Assembly (NCBI RefSeq): GCF_001890765.1
Contig: NZ_KV878783.1
Coordinates: 249,028 to 313,027, forward strand
Source of the DNA: Spirulina major PCC 6313
Lineage (GTDB): Bacteria; Cyanobacteriota; Cyanobacteriia; Cyanobacteriales; Spirulinaceae
Direction of reading: 5' to 3'
DNA length: 64,000 nucleotides
The position numbers and the translations under genes were made by a program. Numbering within the stretch: position 1 is the first letter of the stretch; every line of letters begins with the position of its first letter. A model generated the notes under the pieces. It saw only the letters and a list, made by a program, of their open reading frames with translations. It was not told the origin of the DNA and ran no database searches. Shown here piece by piece: positions 1 through 9,429 of this stretch.

Positions 1-2
1 TC

Positions 3-638
3 TCGTCGGATTTGCACGAGTGGAAACGGTGGCAGGCGGAGCCGATCTTACCCAATCCGGGCACGGCGGGCGGGTTTGATGGCGTGGCGTGGCGTGATCC
101 CGATGTGGTGCAGGGGGAAGCTGGGCAGTTTTATAGTTTCATCTGTGGGCGATCGCAATCCCTCACCGCTGGCGGTCGCATCGCCTATCACGTCAGCGAT
201 GACCTGATTCACTGGTCGGCCTCCCCCCAACTCCTCTACGAATCGACGGAATTTTATCAGATGGAAGTGCCCCAAGTGTTTTGGCGACGCGAGGGCAAGC
301 AAAAACGGCTCTACGTGATCTTTTGTGCCCAAGCGGGGGATTGTGATCATTCCCGCTACGCTCGCCTCGGTGCGGCTCACTGCGTCACCGGAACCTATTA
401 CCTTCATTCCGATCCGGTTCCCCTCGATACCCTCACGTTCCCGCCCCTGCCCACCACGGCCCGCTGTCTCGCCCCCAACCTCTACGCGGGGAAACTCCTC
501 AACCCCACCGCTGCCAACCCGCTCTTTTTCGGGTTCTACTGGGCGGATCAGGGGGGACATTTTGCCAATGGTCTGGCGGAACCCCAGGTCTGTCACTTCG
601 CCCCGGACGGTGCGATCGCGCTTTCTGCTCTCGGTTGA
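3..638 (+). CDS. Glycoside hydrolase, five-bladed beta-propeller type (3' part only)
   Basis: The reading frame is open at the left edge, so the gene begins outside the window and only about 211 C-terminal residues are seen. The visible part has the blade pattern of the GH32/GH43/GH68 superfamily: a SDLHEW segment, an RDPD motif (RDP is the transition-state stabiliser in GH32/68), AYHVSDDLIHW, and MEVPQVFW where GH32 enzymes carry the acid/base Glu of the EC(P) motif. It ends after the propeller with no beta-sandwich domain. It probably acts on a fructan, sucrose-type or other glycoside, but the substrate cannot be told. It converges on the restriction-modification gene, whose stop lies 36 bp away. 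Family is fairly sure, subfamily is not. Confidence 0.6.
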   Translation, partial: SSDLHEWKRWQAEPILPNPGTAGGFDGVAWRDPDVVQGEAGQFYSFICGRSQSLTAGGRIAYHVSDDLIHWSASPQLLYESTEFYQMEVPQVFWRREGKQKRLYVIFCAQAGDCDHSRYARLGAAHCVTGTYYLHSDPVPLDTLTFPPLPTTARCLAPNLYAGKLLNPTAANPLFFGFYWADQGGHFANGLAEPQVCHFAPDGAIALSALG

Positions 639-673
639 TTGCCTCTGTGCAACGCTTGGCTGCTTTTGAGTCT

Positions 674-3600
674 TTAAGCGACTGTGGCACTGTCGGCGGC
701 GTGCCAAGCTTGGATGCCGTCGCTTTCGTGGGCAATCACAAGGCCGAACCATTCTAAGCGTTCGAGGTTTTGGGCGATCGCATCCAATCGTTTCTGTGTA
801 ATCTTGCCTTTGAATTGGGCGGCGATTTGGGGGGTTGTCCAGTGGCCGGGGGTGGTGCGGAGGAGGTCACGGATGGCGGTGAGTTGGTCTTTGGGTTGGG
901 TGGGCCATTTTTGGGGTTCGGTGGGTGGGGTGGGGGTTTCGGTTTGCAGGCCTTGGAGTTCGGTTTGTTGGCTTTGGGGTTGGTGGGGGGCTTGGTAGTC
1001 GGGGCGGAGCCAGCGGATGAGGCCGTTGCGTTCTTCTTGGGCGCGTTGGGTGTTGAGTTGGACGAGGTTTTCGAGGATTTGTTCGTTGGTGATGGTTTGG
1101 GGCCAGCCGTAGGCATCGAGGACGGCGGTGTCTAGGTCGTCGTGGATTTGTTTGAGGGTGGAGACGAGGGCGCGATCGTTGTATTCGCGGTCTTGGTCGG
1201 TGAAGGGTTGTCCGGCGCGGAGTTTTTCGAGGAGGTTATACATTCCGGTGATGGTGATGTCGGGATGGGCGGCTTGGACGTTTTTTCGATGGGTGTCGAG
1301 CCGTTCGCCCAATTCGCGGATTTTCTGTTTTTGTTCTGGGGTTGGATCGGGGAAAGGGAAGGGATCAAAACAAACTGTTTTGTTATACCGAGGTGTATTG
1401 CCACCTAAATTTCCACCTGTTTCAAGTGCCCAACATACATGAGTATGACTTGAGAGAATGCCCAGAAAATATCCATCCTCCAGGGCAATAGTCACAATCA
1501 TATTATCAGGTAATATTTGTCCATCAAGGAACACAAATACTCTATGTTTTGTGGTTTCAGGTGTTGCAATATAACGCCTCAATTCCTTCAGTGCATCTCG
1601 CGTTTTGATCGCATTTTCACCAAATAACCACCAGTTATCTTTTCTACTTTTACGTTCATTCACATCACGTTCTGGCTTTACCTCTTGAAGCACTTTTTGA
1701 AAAGGATGGCTGTATTTTGAGGCTTCAAGTATATCTAGACCATAAAAGTCAATCACATATAAATCTCTAGAATTTCTAACCAAATCTTTACCATTTAAAT
1801 ACGGTCTAACAATAGTTTTTGAATATTGTCTACCCCATTCATTAAATTGCTCTTTTGTTAAACAAAAGCCCGCACCATGTAGACATACTCCCCTACCAGT
1901 CAGTAGGTTATTGCTTTTTAATTTGCTGGCTTTTATTATGTTAACTCCAGAACGAAGATTAGCTAGAATTTCACTAACATTGTTCCAATTTATTTTGATT
2001 TTATCAGCTTGGATCTCTGGGGTTTCAGATTCAACCTCAAAAAATACTGAACCAATACTTGCAAAATTTTTTAAATCTGGTTTATTAATTTCGGCAACAG
2101 TCATTGAAATACGTACAGCCGCTTCTCCATCCACCCAAGGATGATCGGGAATAACAAATATTAATCGAATAGACTTCTTTGAATTCAAATGAGATTCAAT
2201 GACTTTTCTTTGCCATACTTGACAAATACTATTTGTTGTAATAAAACCAAATCTATTTAATTTAGATTCCTTTAATAAGCTTGCTGCTTTGTGCCACCAA
2301 TACATTACATAATCGACAGTTTCGGATACATCTTTATAGGTGAATCGGAGGATTTCTGTATATCCATCTCCTAGTCTTTCTCGCATATAAAAGTTCCCAA
2401 TAAATGGCGGATTTCCAAGGATATAATCCGCTTCCGGCCATTCTGCTGGGCGAGGATTCAAATACTTATAAATCACTACCTGATCAGAGGGATCAGGGAC
2501 ATTTTCCCCCGTCACCGGATGCACCATCATCCGCCCACCCCACCGCGTCCTCACCTCCCCCGTCTTCCGATCAATATCCGGCTCCACCCCGTCATAAGCC
2601 AAAATCGCATCCCGACATTCAATATTGCCAAACGCCTGCAACACCGGCTCCGGCGGCTCCGTATTCCCAAACCGCTTAAAAAACCACTGCAAATAACCAA
2701 TCCAAATCACCAACTCCGCGATCGCCGCCGCCCTCGGATTAATCTCAATCCCCAAAAACTGATGGGGCCGCACCTGCGCCAACAAATCCAACTGCACCTC
2801 CCCCACCACATCCTCCAACCGCTTCAACACCTCCTGCTCCAACCCCTTCAACAAATCCAACGCCACATAAAGGAAATTCCCCGTCCCACAAGCCGGGTCA
2901 AGAATCCGAATCCCCCGCAAATTCCCCAGAAACCCCTCAATACACAGCCCCGCCTGCTTCCGCTTCGCCGCCGTCGGCTCCACCCTCCCCACCGCAGGCT
3001 CCAACAACCGCTGCACCTCAAACTCCACCTCATCCCACGCCCCACGTAACGGCTCCATCACCACCGGCCGCACCAACCGCTCCACATACGATCGCGGCGT
3101 ATAATGCGCCCCCAATCGGCTGCGCTCCCGCTTCTCCAACGCCCGCTCCAACAACGTCCCAAAAATCGCCGGCTCCACCTGACTCCAATCCTTCGCCGCC
3201 GCCGCGTAGAGAATTTCTAACTGCGCCTTGGGTAAATCAAACGCTACAGCCTCCTCAAAAAACGACCCATTAAACCGCAAAACCCGCTCAAACCCAAAAC
3301 TCCCCCCCGTATTCATCGTCTGCCAAAGCTGCTCAATCTCCGCCTTAAACCGCGACGGGTTCGGAATCCAGCGATCGCGCAACGCCACCGTAAACACCTC
3401 CCCCTTCAACAGCCCCACATCCTCCGCAAACATCGTAAAAATACAGCGCATCAAAAAATTAGCCGTCGCCTCCGCCTCATAGCCCTGCTCCTCCAACCAC
3501 CGCGACAACTTCGCCAACTCCGCCGCCACCTCCCGCGTCACCCGCGCCCGATATTTCGCTGGGTTGAGGGATTGCGGATCGGTGAAAATTTTAACGAAGC

Positions 3601-4120
3601 GATCGAACACCTCCGGCTGGGCCAGGTCTGCTAAATTGACCCGTTGCCGCGCCCCATAACTGCCATACTCCCCACTAAACCCCTCCCACACCTCAAAATG
3701 TGACCCAAGATCACACACGATCAAAAACGGCGGCAAATCCCCCAAGGTGCGATTGTAGGCGTAGGTTCTCGCCTGATTAAACGCCTTGTGGAGATTGTCG
3801 TGATAGACCTTTGTGCCGCGCTTGCCGTGTCCTTTGCTTGAGGAATCACTACCCTGTTTTGCCTCGATTAAAAAACAGCCTTCTTTATAAAAATCTGCAA
3901 ACCGCGTCGTTTCCGCTTTCTCGCTACTGTAAAACTTGATATCTTTGTCAAAACAATAGGGATCACCCGCGATCGCGCCCTTCGGCGGCGGACTCTCCAC
4001 CCCCAACGCCACGCACAGATCCCCGAAAAAGGTTTGATAGTTGGCCCGCTCATTGCCTTCGGAGCCGAGCCATTTCTCTAAAAAGATCTGAATCCGGTCT
4101 TGATCGGTGCTGTTCATCAT
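674..4120 (-). CDS. Type IIL/MmeI-like restriction-modification enzyme (nuclease + adenine methyltransferase + recognition domain)
   Basis: This 1148-residue protein joins restriction and methylation in one chain. The N-terminus has a PD-(D/E)XK nuclease signature, D76-x9-E86-A-K88, the spacing used by MmeI. A helical part follows, then GAHYTPRSYVERLVRP (about 337-352), SAM-binding motif I ILDPACGTGNFL (about 406-417) and the catalytic NPPF motif (about 570) of amino-methyltransferases that modify adenine. The target recognition region follows, and a winged-helix-like tail ends the protein. No separate specificity or restriction gene adjoins it, as expected for a self-contained enzyme. The DNA coding for about residues 560-916 (about 1380-2440) is clearly AT-richer than both flanks, suggesting that the recognition domain was exchanged by recombination. 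MmeI itself is shorter (919 aa). The frame is intact. A methyltransferase that has lost cutting activity is possible but the nuclease residues are present. Confidence 0.85.
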   Translation of the reverse strand: MMNSTDQDRIQIFLEKWLGSEGNERANYQTFFGDLCVALGVESPPPKGAIAGDPYCFDKDIKFYSSEKAETTRFADFYKEGCFLIEAKQGSDSSSKGHGKRGTKVYHDNLHKAFNQARTYAYNRTLGDLPPFLIVCDLGSHFEVWEGFSGEYGSYGARQRVNLADLAQPEVFDRFVKIFTDPQSLNPAKYRARVTREVAAELAKLSRWLEEQGYEAEATANFLMRCIFTMFAEDVGLLKGEVFTVALRDRWIPNPSRFKAEIEQLWQTMNTGGSFGFERVLRFNGSFFEEAVAFDLPKAQLEILYAAAAKDWSQVEPAIFGTLLERALEKRERSRLGAHYTPRSYVERLVRPVVMEPLRGAWDEVEFEVQRLLEPAVGRVEPTAAKRKQAGLCIEGFLGNLRGIRILDPACGTGNFLYVALDLLKGLEQEVLKRLEDVVGEVQLDLLAQVRPHQFLGIEINPRAAAIAELVIWIGYLQWFFKRFGNTEPPEPVLQAFGNIECRDAILAYDGVEPDIDRKTGEVRTRWGGRMMVHPVTGENVPDPSDQVVIYKYLNPRPAEWPEADYILGNPPFIGNFYMRERLGDGYTEILRFTYKDVSETVDYVMYWWHKAASLLKESKLNRFGFITTNSICQVWQRKVIESHLNSKKSIRLIFVIPDHPWVDGEAAVRISMTVAEINKPDLKNFASIGSVFFEVESETPEIQADKIKINWNNVSEILANLRSGVNIIKASKLKSNNLLTGRGVCLHGAGFCLTKEQFNEWGRQYSKTIVRPYLNGKDLVRNSRDLYVIDFYGLDILEASKYSHPFQKVLQEVKPERDVNERKSRKDNWWLFGENAIKTRDALKELRRYIATPETTKHRVFVFLDGQILPDNMIVTIALEDGYFLGILSSHTHVCWALETGGNLGGNTPRYNKTVCFDPFPFPDPTPEQKQKIRELGERLDTHRKNVQAAHPDITITGMYNLLEKLRAGQPFTDQDREYNDRALVSTLKQIHDDLDTAVLDAYGWPQTITNEQILENLVQLNTQRAQEERNGLIRWLRPDYQAPHQPQSQQTELQGLQTETPTPPTEPQKWPTQPKDQLTAIRDLLRTTPGHWTTPQIAAQFKGKITQKRLDAIAQNLERLEWFGLVIAHESDGIQAWHAADSATVA

Positions 4121-4246
4121 CTCTGCGACTGGCCGTGATGTGTATCGACTTAACGCACCATGCTACCGTGCTGCCTGATTTCCCTCGGTTAATGTAACGA
4201 AACATTTGAAAAGATCTGGGTATGAGAAGAACAAATAGACTATCTC

Positions 4247-6616
4247 TTATGGATTTGTGATGCCTTGGTTCACCGATCGCACCCCACTGCCGCCAAAGGG
4301 TTCGCCGTAGCCACTCCAGTTAAAGTCTCCAATCTTGATCTGAAATGCTCCTAAACCCACCACGGGGTTGAATTGGATGGAGATATTGTAGGTGCGGCGG
4401 CTATATTCCAGGCTGTAGTTGGTGCTGATTTCTTGATTGGTGTCGAGGTTGATGGCGGATTGAATCCCGATGCGGAAGGGGCCGTAGATTTGCTGAGTGA
4501 TGCCAAAGGAGAGGGTTTTGGAATCGGCGATCCGATCGAAGAGGAAGGGGGATTGATTATCAAAAACGGTTTGGCCATAGCCGAGGTTAAAGCCGGTGTA
4601 GTCAAACCAGGGGCGGGAAAAATGCCCAAATTGACCTTGGAGGCTGACACTGCCACTGATCGACTGTTGGCGATCGCCATTACTATAAAAACTTGACACC
4701 GCACTCAGGCCGGTACTCAAGCTCACAAAAGGCTGTACGGGGCGGTTGGTGTAGCGCAAACCTTCTTCGGGGGTGGGGGGTAAGGTGTCCCCTTGCCAGA
4801 GGGTGAAGCCCCGACCGAGGAAGGTGGCAGCTTGATAGCGGGTGAGGGTGATGCGGTTATTGCGGCGCACGGGCGCGAGGAGATCGGCGCGATCGCTGTC
4901 GGCATTAATGGTTTGAAATCCCCCTTGGTATCGCACCGTCACACCGCTATCACCGAGGACATAGGTGGGAGAGGTGAGGACGAGGCCGAGGCTACTTTGA
5001 ACGGTTTGGAAACCGAGGGAGCCGTTGAAGAGGCGATCGCGATAGCTGTATTCCGCTGTGAGGCTGTGGGGTTTTTCGATCCAACCGATGAGGCGTTGGA
5101 GGCGCACACTGGCCCGCAGTTCCGTTTCCACCTTATCGAGATCCAAACTGGTTAAGGCCGCCGAACCCACCAAAGAGGTACGCGGATCAAAACGGGCCGT
5201 CAGTTGGCTTTTCACCCCAAAGGAATCCGGATCGGCAAACCCTTCGTCAAACACAGCCCGTTGGACTAAATATTGAGGCGTGACCGTCCAGCGCACGTTT
5301 TGCGTCTCCACCAGGGTAAACGACCGTTCAATGAACAACCCACCGCGATCGCCGTCATCAATGCCGATATTGAATAAACCGGGGCGCTGATCTTCCTGGC
5401 GGCGATCGAAAACGAGGCGACGCTGAAACGTGGGTAATGAAAATTTTTGGTCGAAGAAGATGCGGGAATTCGTGAGCAGCAGTTCATCCACGAGGGGAGA
5501 GAGGCGATTGAAGTCGGCTTTTTCGGCGCGAATTTCCAATTCTGGGGGCGAAAACGGGTCATTGGTAATCCGAATATTGGTCGCTTCCCAGCCTTGGGAG
5601 TCAAAATCAACGCGATCGGCTTCAAACCGAAATCGATCCACATTCCCCGTTACCCCCGGAATCGCCCCGATCGCACCGGACAAAGTCCCACTCGTTGCAC
5701 CGGATAGGCCCCCGACGGTAAATTCATAGCCTTCGACGGGAACCACATCTTGGATCGGCTGCTGTTGCACGAGGCGATCGCTCAACGGCCGTTCCGGTAA
5801 GCCCACCGCCGTTTCGCGGGAAATATCCCAATCTCGCGCCGAGGTGGTTTGATAAATTTCCCCCCGCGCCTCGTAGATCACCCCTTCATCCTGCACCAGT
5901 TGATATTCAAAACTGTCGCCCCGAAACACCTGCTGGCCCCGCCGCATCGCAATATTGCCATCCCCCACGGCCACCCGATTGGTTAAGTTGACCCGGACGC
6001 GATCGCCCGTCAACACCCCCCGCGCAAACCGAACAATCACATTTCCCGTCGCCGTCACGATCTGCCGAACTTGGTCATAGTCTTGATGATCCGCGTTGAT
6101 TTCCACCACATCGAGGGGGTTGGGGGTCGGTTGTGGATCGGTGGGAATGGTGAGTTCCAGCTCTGGTGTCGCTGCGTCGGGATCTGCGTCAGGGTTTTCG
6201 TTCGGATCGGTGCTAGAGTCCGGATCGGTGGCGGGATCAGCCTCAAGCTCCGGATCGGGGGGAGCTTCTGGAGCGGTGATCTCAAATTCGCGCACCGTGC
6301 CATCTTGGGTTTGCACCCGGAGTTGGCGGGGCGGAGAAGGCGGGAGGACTGGGGTTGAAATGCCGACGGACATGGGTTGACCGAGAGCACTGGATTGGGC
6401 GTAGGGGGTGGAAAATGATTCTAGCGGGACGGCTTGGGGAGTGGCAGCACTGAGGTCAGGGGGGCTAAAGGTGGGCGGGGTAATTTCGGGGACGGCGGGC
6501 TGAATCTGGGTTGCGTGGCCCGTTGCTGCGCTGAATAATCCAACGGGTTCTGTCACCTCTGCGGGCGCGACATGGGGAGATGGGGGAACGTGGGGAGGCA
6601 CGCTAGGCTGAGGCAT
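4247..6616 (-). CDS. DUF3769 outer-membrane protein, LptD/OstA-like
   Basis: 789 residues. A Pro-rich, acidic N-terminal stretch (1-165) is probably a periplasmic linker. At about 167-260 lies an OstA/LptA-type beta-jellyroll (start VVEINADHQDYD, with repeated TATGNV, GDRVRVN and GDSFEY strands). The rest, with many alternating aromatic and polar strands and a terminal aromatic-rich strand pattern, looks like a transmembrane beta-barrel. DUF3769 proteins are the cyanobacterial counterparts of LptD, which inserts lipopolysaccharide into the outer leaflet, so this is probably an LPS-assembly barrel; the role is by homology. No obvious signal peptide is visible at the chosen Met, so export may depend on an upstream or unannotated start. 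It stands alone between the restriction gene and psbI. Confidence 0.75.
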   Translation of the reverse strand: MPQPSVPPHVPPSPHVAPAEVTEPVGLFSAATGHATQIQPAVPEITPPTFSPPDLSAATPQAVPLESFSTPYAQSSALGQPMSVGISTPVLPPSPPRQLRVQTQDGTVREFEITAPEAPPDPELEADPATDPDSSTDPNENPDADPDAATPELELTIPTDPQPTPNPLDVVEINADHQDYDQVRQIVTATGNVIVRFARGVLTGDRVRVNLTNRVAVGDGNIAMRRGQQVFRGDSFEYQLVQDEGVIYEARGEIYQTTSARDWDISRETAVGLPERPLSDRLVQQQPIQDVVPVEGYEFTVGGLSGATSGTLSGAIGAIPGVTGNVDRFRFEADRVDFDSQGWEATNIRITNDPFSPPELEIRAEKADFNRLSPLVDELLLTNSRIFFDQKFSLPTFQRRLVFDRRQEDQRPGLFNIGIDDGDRGGLFIERSFTLVETQNVRWTVTPQYLVQRAVFDEGFADPDSFGVKSQLTARFDPRTSLVGSAALTSLDLDKVETELRASVRLQRLIGWIEKPHSLTAEYSYRDRLFNGSLGFQTVQSSLGLVLTSPTYVLGDSGVTVRYQGGFQTINADSDRADLLAPVRRNNRITLTRYQAATFLGRGFTLWQGDTLPPTPEEGLRYTNRPVQPFVSLSTGLSAVSSFYSNGDRQQSISGSVSLQGQFGHFSRPWFDYTGFNLGYGQTVFDNQSPFLFDRIADSKTLSFGITQQIYGPFRIGIQSAINLDTNQEISTNYSLEYSRRTYNISIQFNPVVGLGAFQIKIGDFNWSGYGEPFGGSGVRSVNQGITNP

Positions 6617-6849
6617 AACGATTTGCAGATGACCGAACAGGAAAACGTTTGAAATATTTCATTCGCCAGGGTTCTACGACTTGTGGCGATCGCAAAAGGT
6701 TGCTAACCCCTGCTCAGTAATTCCAGCTTTAGAATCAAGGAATCCGGTGACTTTCCGTAGCCAGGGCCCAGTCTGGCACAGAGGAGAACGGGGGCAAAGG
6801 TGATTCCCTTGTCCCCGTAATCAATAGCGTGAACACCAAACGTGATGGT

Positions 6850-6966
6850 TTATTCCATGTTGTTGCGGCTCGGAGTCCGGGAGGGATCACCCGATAGGAA
6901 CCCAAAGACAAAGAGGCTCACAAAGGATGCCACCACGAGAGAAACAACAATTTTAAGGGTCAGCAT
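6850..6966 (-). CDS. psbI: Photosystem II reaction centre protein I
   Basis: A 38-residue protein, the family's usual length: starts [20 protein letters not shown], then a GFLSGDPSR turn and a short charged tail ending in Glu. PsbI is a single-helix subunit beside D1 and CP43 in the photosystem II core and helps early assembly of the reaction centre. The start is supported by an AGGAG about 9 bases upstream on the minus strand. It is transcribed leftwards and lies between the DUF3769 gene (its stop is 233 bp from that gene's start) and the EAL gene. Recognition is clear despite the size. Confidence 0.95.
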   Translation of the reverse strand: MLTLKIVVSLVVASFVSLFVFGFLSGDPSRTPSRNNME

Positions 6967-7101
6967 GGATCAATACTCCTAAAATGAGGGCTGCAAGGCA
7001 TGGTTACCTGGCAAAACGTTAAAAAATGACGACAAATGTAACCATATTCTACAGGAATTAGGCCCGAGGCTGGGCGGGTTTGGCGGGAGGGAGCGATGGA
7101 C

Positions 7102-9402
7102 TCAGGGATGATGTTGGGTGATTAAGGGCAGCACCCCGGCCGCCGGAACCGGTTCCGCAAATAGATAGCCCTGGCCATAGATGCAATGGAGCGATCGCAG
7201 CATGTCCAACTGGGCTGTGGTTTCAATCCCTTCCGCAATCACATTAATCTTCAAACTTTGGGCCAAGGCGATGATAATGCGGATAATTTCGAGGCTATCG
7301 GCATTGTCGAGCATCGTATTCACAAAGGATGCATCAATTTTCAGGGTGTCGATGGGGAGATTGTGGAGATGTTGCAGGCAAGAATAACCAGTGCCGAAGT
7401 CATCCACGGCGAGTTTGACATCGAGATTTTGGAGTTGATCGAGGATGTTGTTTGTGGCGGTTTGGTGCTCGAACAGAATTTGCTCGGTGACTTCGAGTTT
7501 GAGGCTACCGCGTTTGAGTCGATTGCTGAGGGTGACTTGGCGGAGGCGATCGCGAAACCCAAACTGATTCAGCAACGCCCCCGACACATTCACCGTCAAC
7601 ACCAGCGGCGTTGCCCCTGTCCAATGCTGTTGCCATTGGCCCAATTGCCGACAGGCTTCTCCCAACACCCACCAATCAATCAACCCCATCAGTCCGGTTT
7701 CTTCGGCCACGGGAATAAACCGACTCGGCGTAATCCAACCCAGATCGGGATGTTCCCAGCGCATCAAGGCCTCAAACCCGACTAATTGTGCTGAGGCAAT
7801 GTTGAAGATGGGTTGATAGAACACCACAAAGTCTTGTTTTTTAATCGCTTGGCGCAGTTGAGCTTCGAGGGAGAAGCGAGCGATCGCATCTTCTGACATG
7901 CGCGGCTCAAAAATGGCATGGTTCGCCTGGTGATAAAAGCGAGCATAATTCATCGCCGTATCCGCCGCTTGCAGCACGTCTTCCGCGTCTTGTTGGGTGC
8001 GCTCTGGGGTGTCGATAATCGCAATCCCGATCATGACACTGGAAAATAATTCTTGACTGTCAACTTCGAGGGGTTGATTCAATTGTTGGTGAATATATTC
8101 TGCGATCGCCGTCGCATCCAGCGTCGTATGTAAATTCGTCAACACCAACGCCAAGGAATGATCCCCCACCCGCGCCACCGGATCGGCCAAATTCAAACAA
8201 GTGCTCAACCGTTCCGCCGTCGCCACCATCATCTGTTCCGCCCAGTCATGGCCGAGGCTATACTTCACCGCATTAAAGCGTTCCAACTCCAAAAAGAACA
8301 CCGTAAAAAAGCCCGTATTCCCCGATTGGCAAGCGCTTAAATGACCGTGAAGCTGCTCTAGAAACCAGGCCTTATTCGGTAACTGAGTCACCGGATCGGT
8401 GTAGGCATAGGCATGGAGTTGCGCTTCTAGGTGTTTACGCTCCGTGATATCTTGCACCAAACTCATCGCTTGGCTGATCGTGCCGTGGGTGTCATAGAGG
8501 GGAGCCAGAGAGGTGAGAAAGGTGCGTTGATCCAGGGTTAATTCTGTGGTTAAGGATTCCCCCGCCAAGGCGCGGCGATAGAGGGGTTCGAGTTGTTCAC
8601 AGGCTGCGGCAGAAAAAGCCTCGGCAAGGGTACAGCCTTCAATTTGGCTTTGATCAATGGGGAGGCGATCGAGGGTGGTGCCAGCGGCGAAGGTATAGCG
8701 CAATTGCGGATCGATAAGCAAGACGGCACTGCTAGGCACTTGATTCGCCAGCGTCCGATATTGCACCTTCTGATCTTGGAGTGCCAAAACCGCATTTTGT
8801 TGGGGGGTCATATCCTGCACAATGGTGAGGCGGGCATTGCGGTTTTGATAGGTGCAATCAATGTGGGTCAAATCGACGGTAAGTTCTGTGCCGTCTTGAG
8901 TGCGATGGGTGATCGGGTTGGTGGTGGAACGAGAAGCGTCTGAGGTGAGCAAATCCCACAGGGTTAACTGCAAAAATTCGGCGCGGCTGTAGCCGTAGGT
9001 GTCGATCGCGGCTTGATTCACGGCTAAAAATTCTTGACTGCGTGCGTCACAGACCCATACGGGGCAGGGATTAGCCGCAAAGAGGTGTTCAATATAATCG
9101 CTTTGTTGGGTGAGGGCTAGAGTCCAACGGCGCAAGACACCATAGGCGAGACCGCCACTGAGCCAGATCGCACCCCAGCCAAAGCTCAGATGCAGCCACG
9201 CCATCGCGGGCGGGATTTGGAAAACTTGGTTCGCGATCGCCCCGACTCCGGTCACTAATCCTGTGCCAATGCCAAGGTATGCCCCAATCAGGCGGAGCAG
9301 AGGGCGAGAGTGAGGGTCACGAAACTGGAGCATACTCATGGGTGGCACAGTAGCAGTTTCATTATCGTACGTTTGCGGGATGATGGCTGTACTGGATTGC
9401 AC
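7102..9402 (-). CDS. Membrane PAS-GGDEF-EAL protein, degenerate GGDEF, probable c-di-GMP phosphodiesterase
   Basis: 766 residues. Two hydrophobic helices (about 38-60 and 68-90) anchor it, then two PAS folds (about 105-200 and 215-325) and GGDEF and EAL domains. The GGDEF signature reads RVGDHSLAL instead of R(G/S)GGDEF, so cyclase activity should be lost. The EAL domain keeps its metal and catalytic residues: GFEALMRW, the TEQILFE helix, DDFGTGYS, the Lys of LKIDASFV, AEGIE and QGYLF. It therefore most likely degrades cyclic di-GMP at the inner membrane under PAS control. It follows the Gfo/Idh/MocA gene by 27 bp and may be co-transcribed. No good ribosome-binding site is visible at the first Met; the Met at residue 22 or 24 is an alternative. 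Confidence 0.88.
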   Translation of the reverse strand: MQSSTAIIPQTYDNETATVPPMSMLQFRDPHSRPLLRLIGAYLGIGTGLVTGVGAIANQVFQIPPAMAWLHLSFGWGAIWLSGGLAYGVLRRWTLALTQQSDYIEHLFAANPCPVWVCDARSQEFLAVNQAAIDTYGYSRAEFLQLTLWDLLTSDASRSTTNPITHRTQDGTELTVDLTHIDCTYQNRNARLTIVQDMTPQQNAVLALQDQKVQYRTLANQVPSSAVLLIDPQLRYTFAAGTTLDRLPIDQSQIEGCTLAEAFSAAACEQLEPLYRRALAGESLTTELTLDQRTFLTSLAPLYDTHGTISQAMSLVQDITERKHLEAQLHAYAYTDPVTQLPNKAWFLEQLHGHLSACQSGNTGFFTVFFLELERFNAVKYSLGHDWAEQMMVATAERLSTCLNLADPVARVGDHSLALVLTNLHTTLDATAIAEYIHQQLNQPLEVDSQELFSSVMIGIAIIDTPERTQQDAEDVLQAADTAMNYARFYHQANHAIFEPRMSEDAIARFSLEAQLRQAIKKQDFVVFYQPIFNIASAQLVGFEALMRWEHPDLGWITPSRFIPVAEETGLMGLIDWWVLGEACRQLGQWQQHWTGATPLVLTVNVSGALLNQFGFRDRLRQVTLSNRLKRGSLKLEVTEQILFEHQTATNNILDQLQNLDVKLAVDDFGTGYSCLQHLHNLPIDTLKIDASFVNTMLDNADSLEIIRIIIALAQSLKINVIAEGIETTAQLDMLRSLHCIYGQGYLFAEPVPAAGVLPLITQHHP

Positions 9403-9429
9403 GGGACAGGGTTGGGGGTGGGGATGGTG

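Noticed and set aside
48-752. 234-residue open frame on the - strand
   Set aside because: It overlaps the glycosidase and the end of the restriction gene, has Arg/Gly-rich composition and no motif.
2519-3049. 176-residue open frame on the + strand
   Set aside because: It is antisense to the restriction-modification gene and is made of Pro/Arg/His-rich low-complexity sequence from GC-rich codons.
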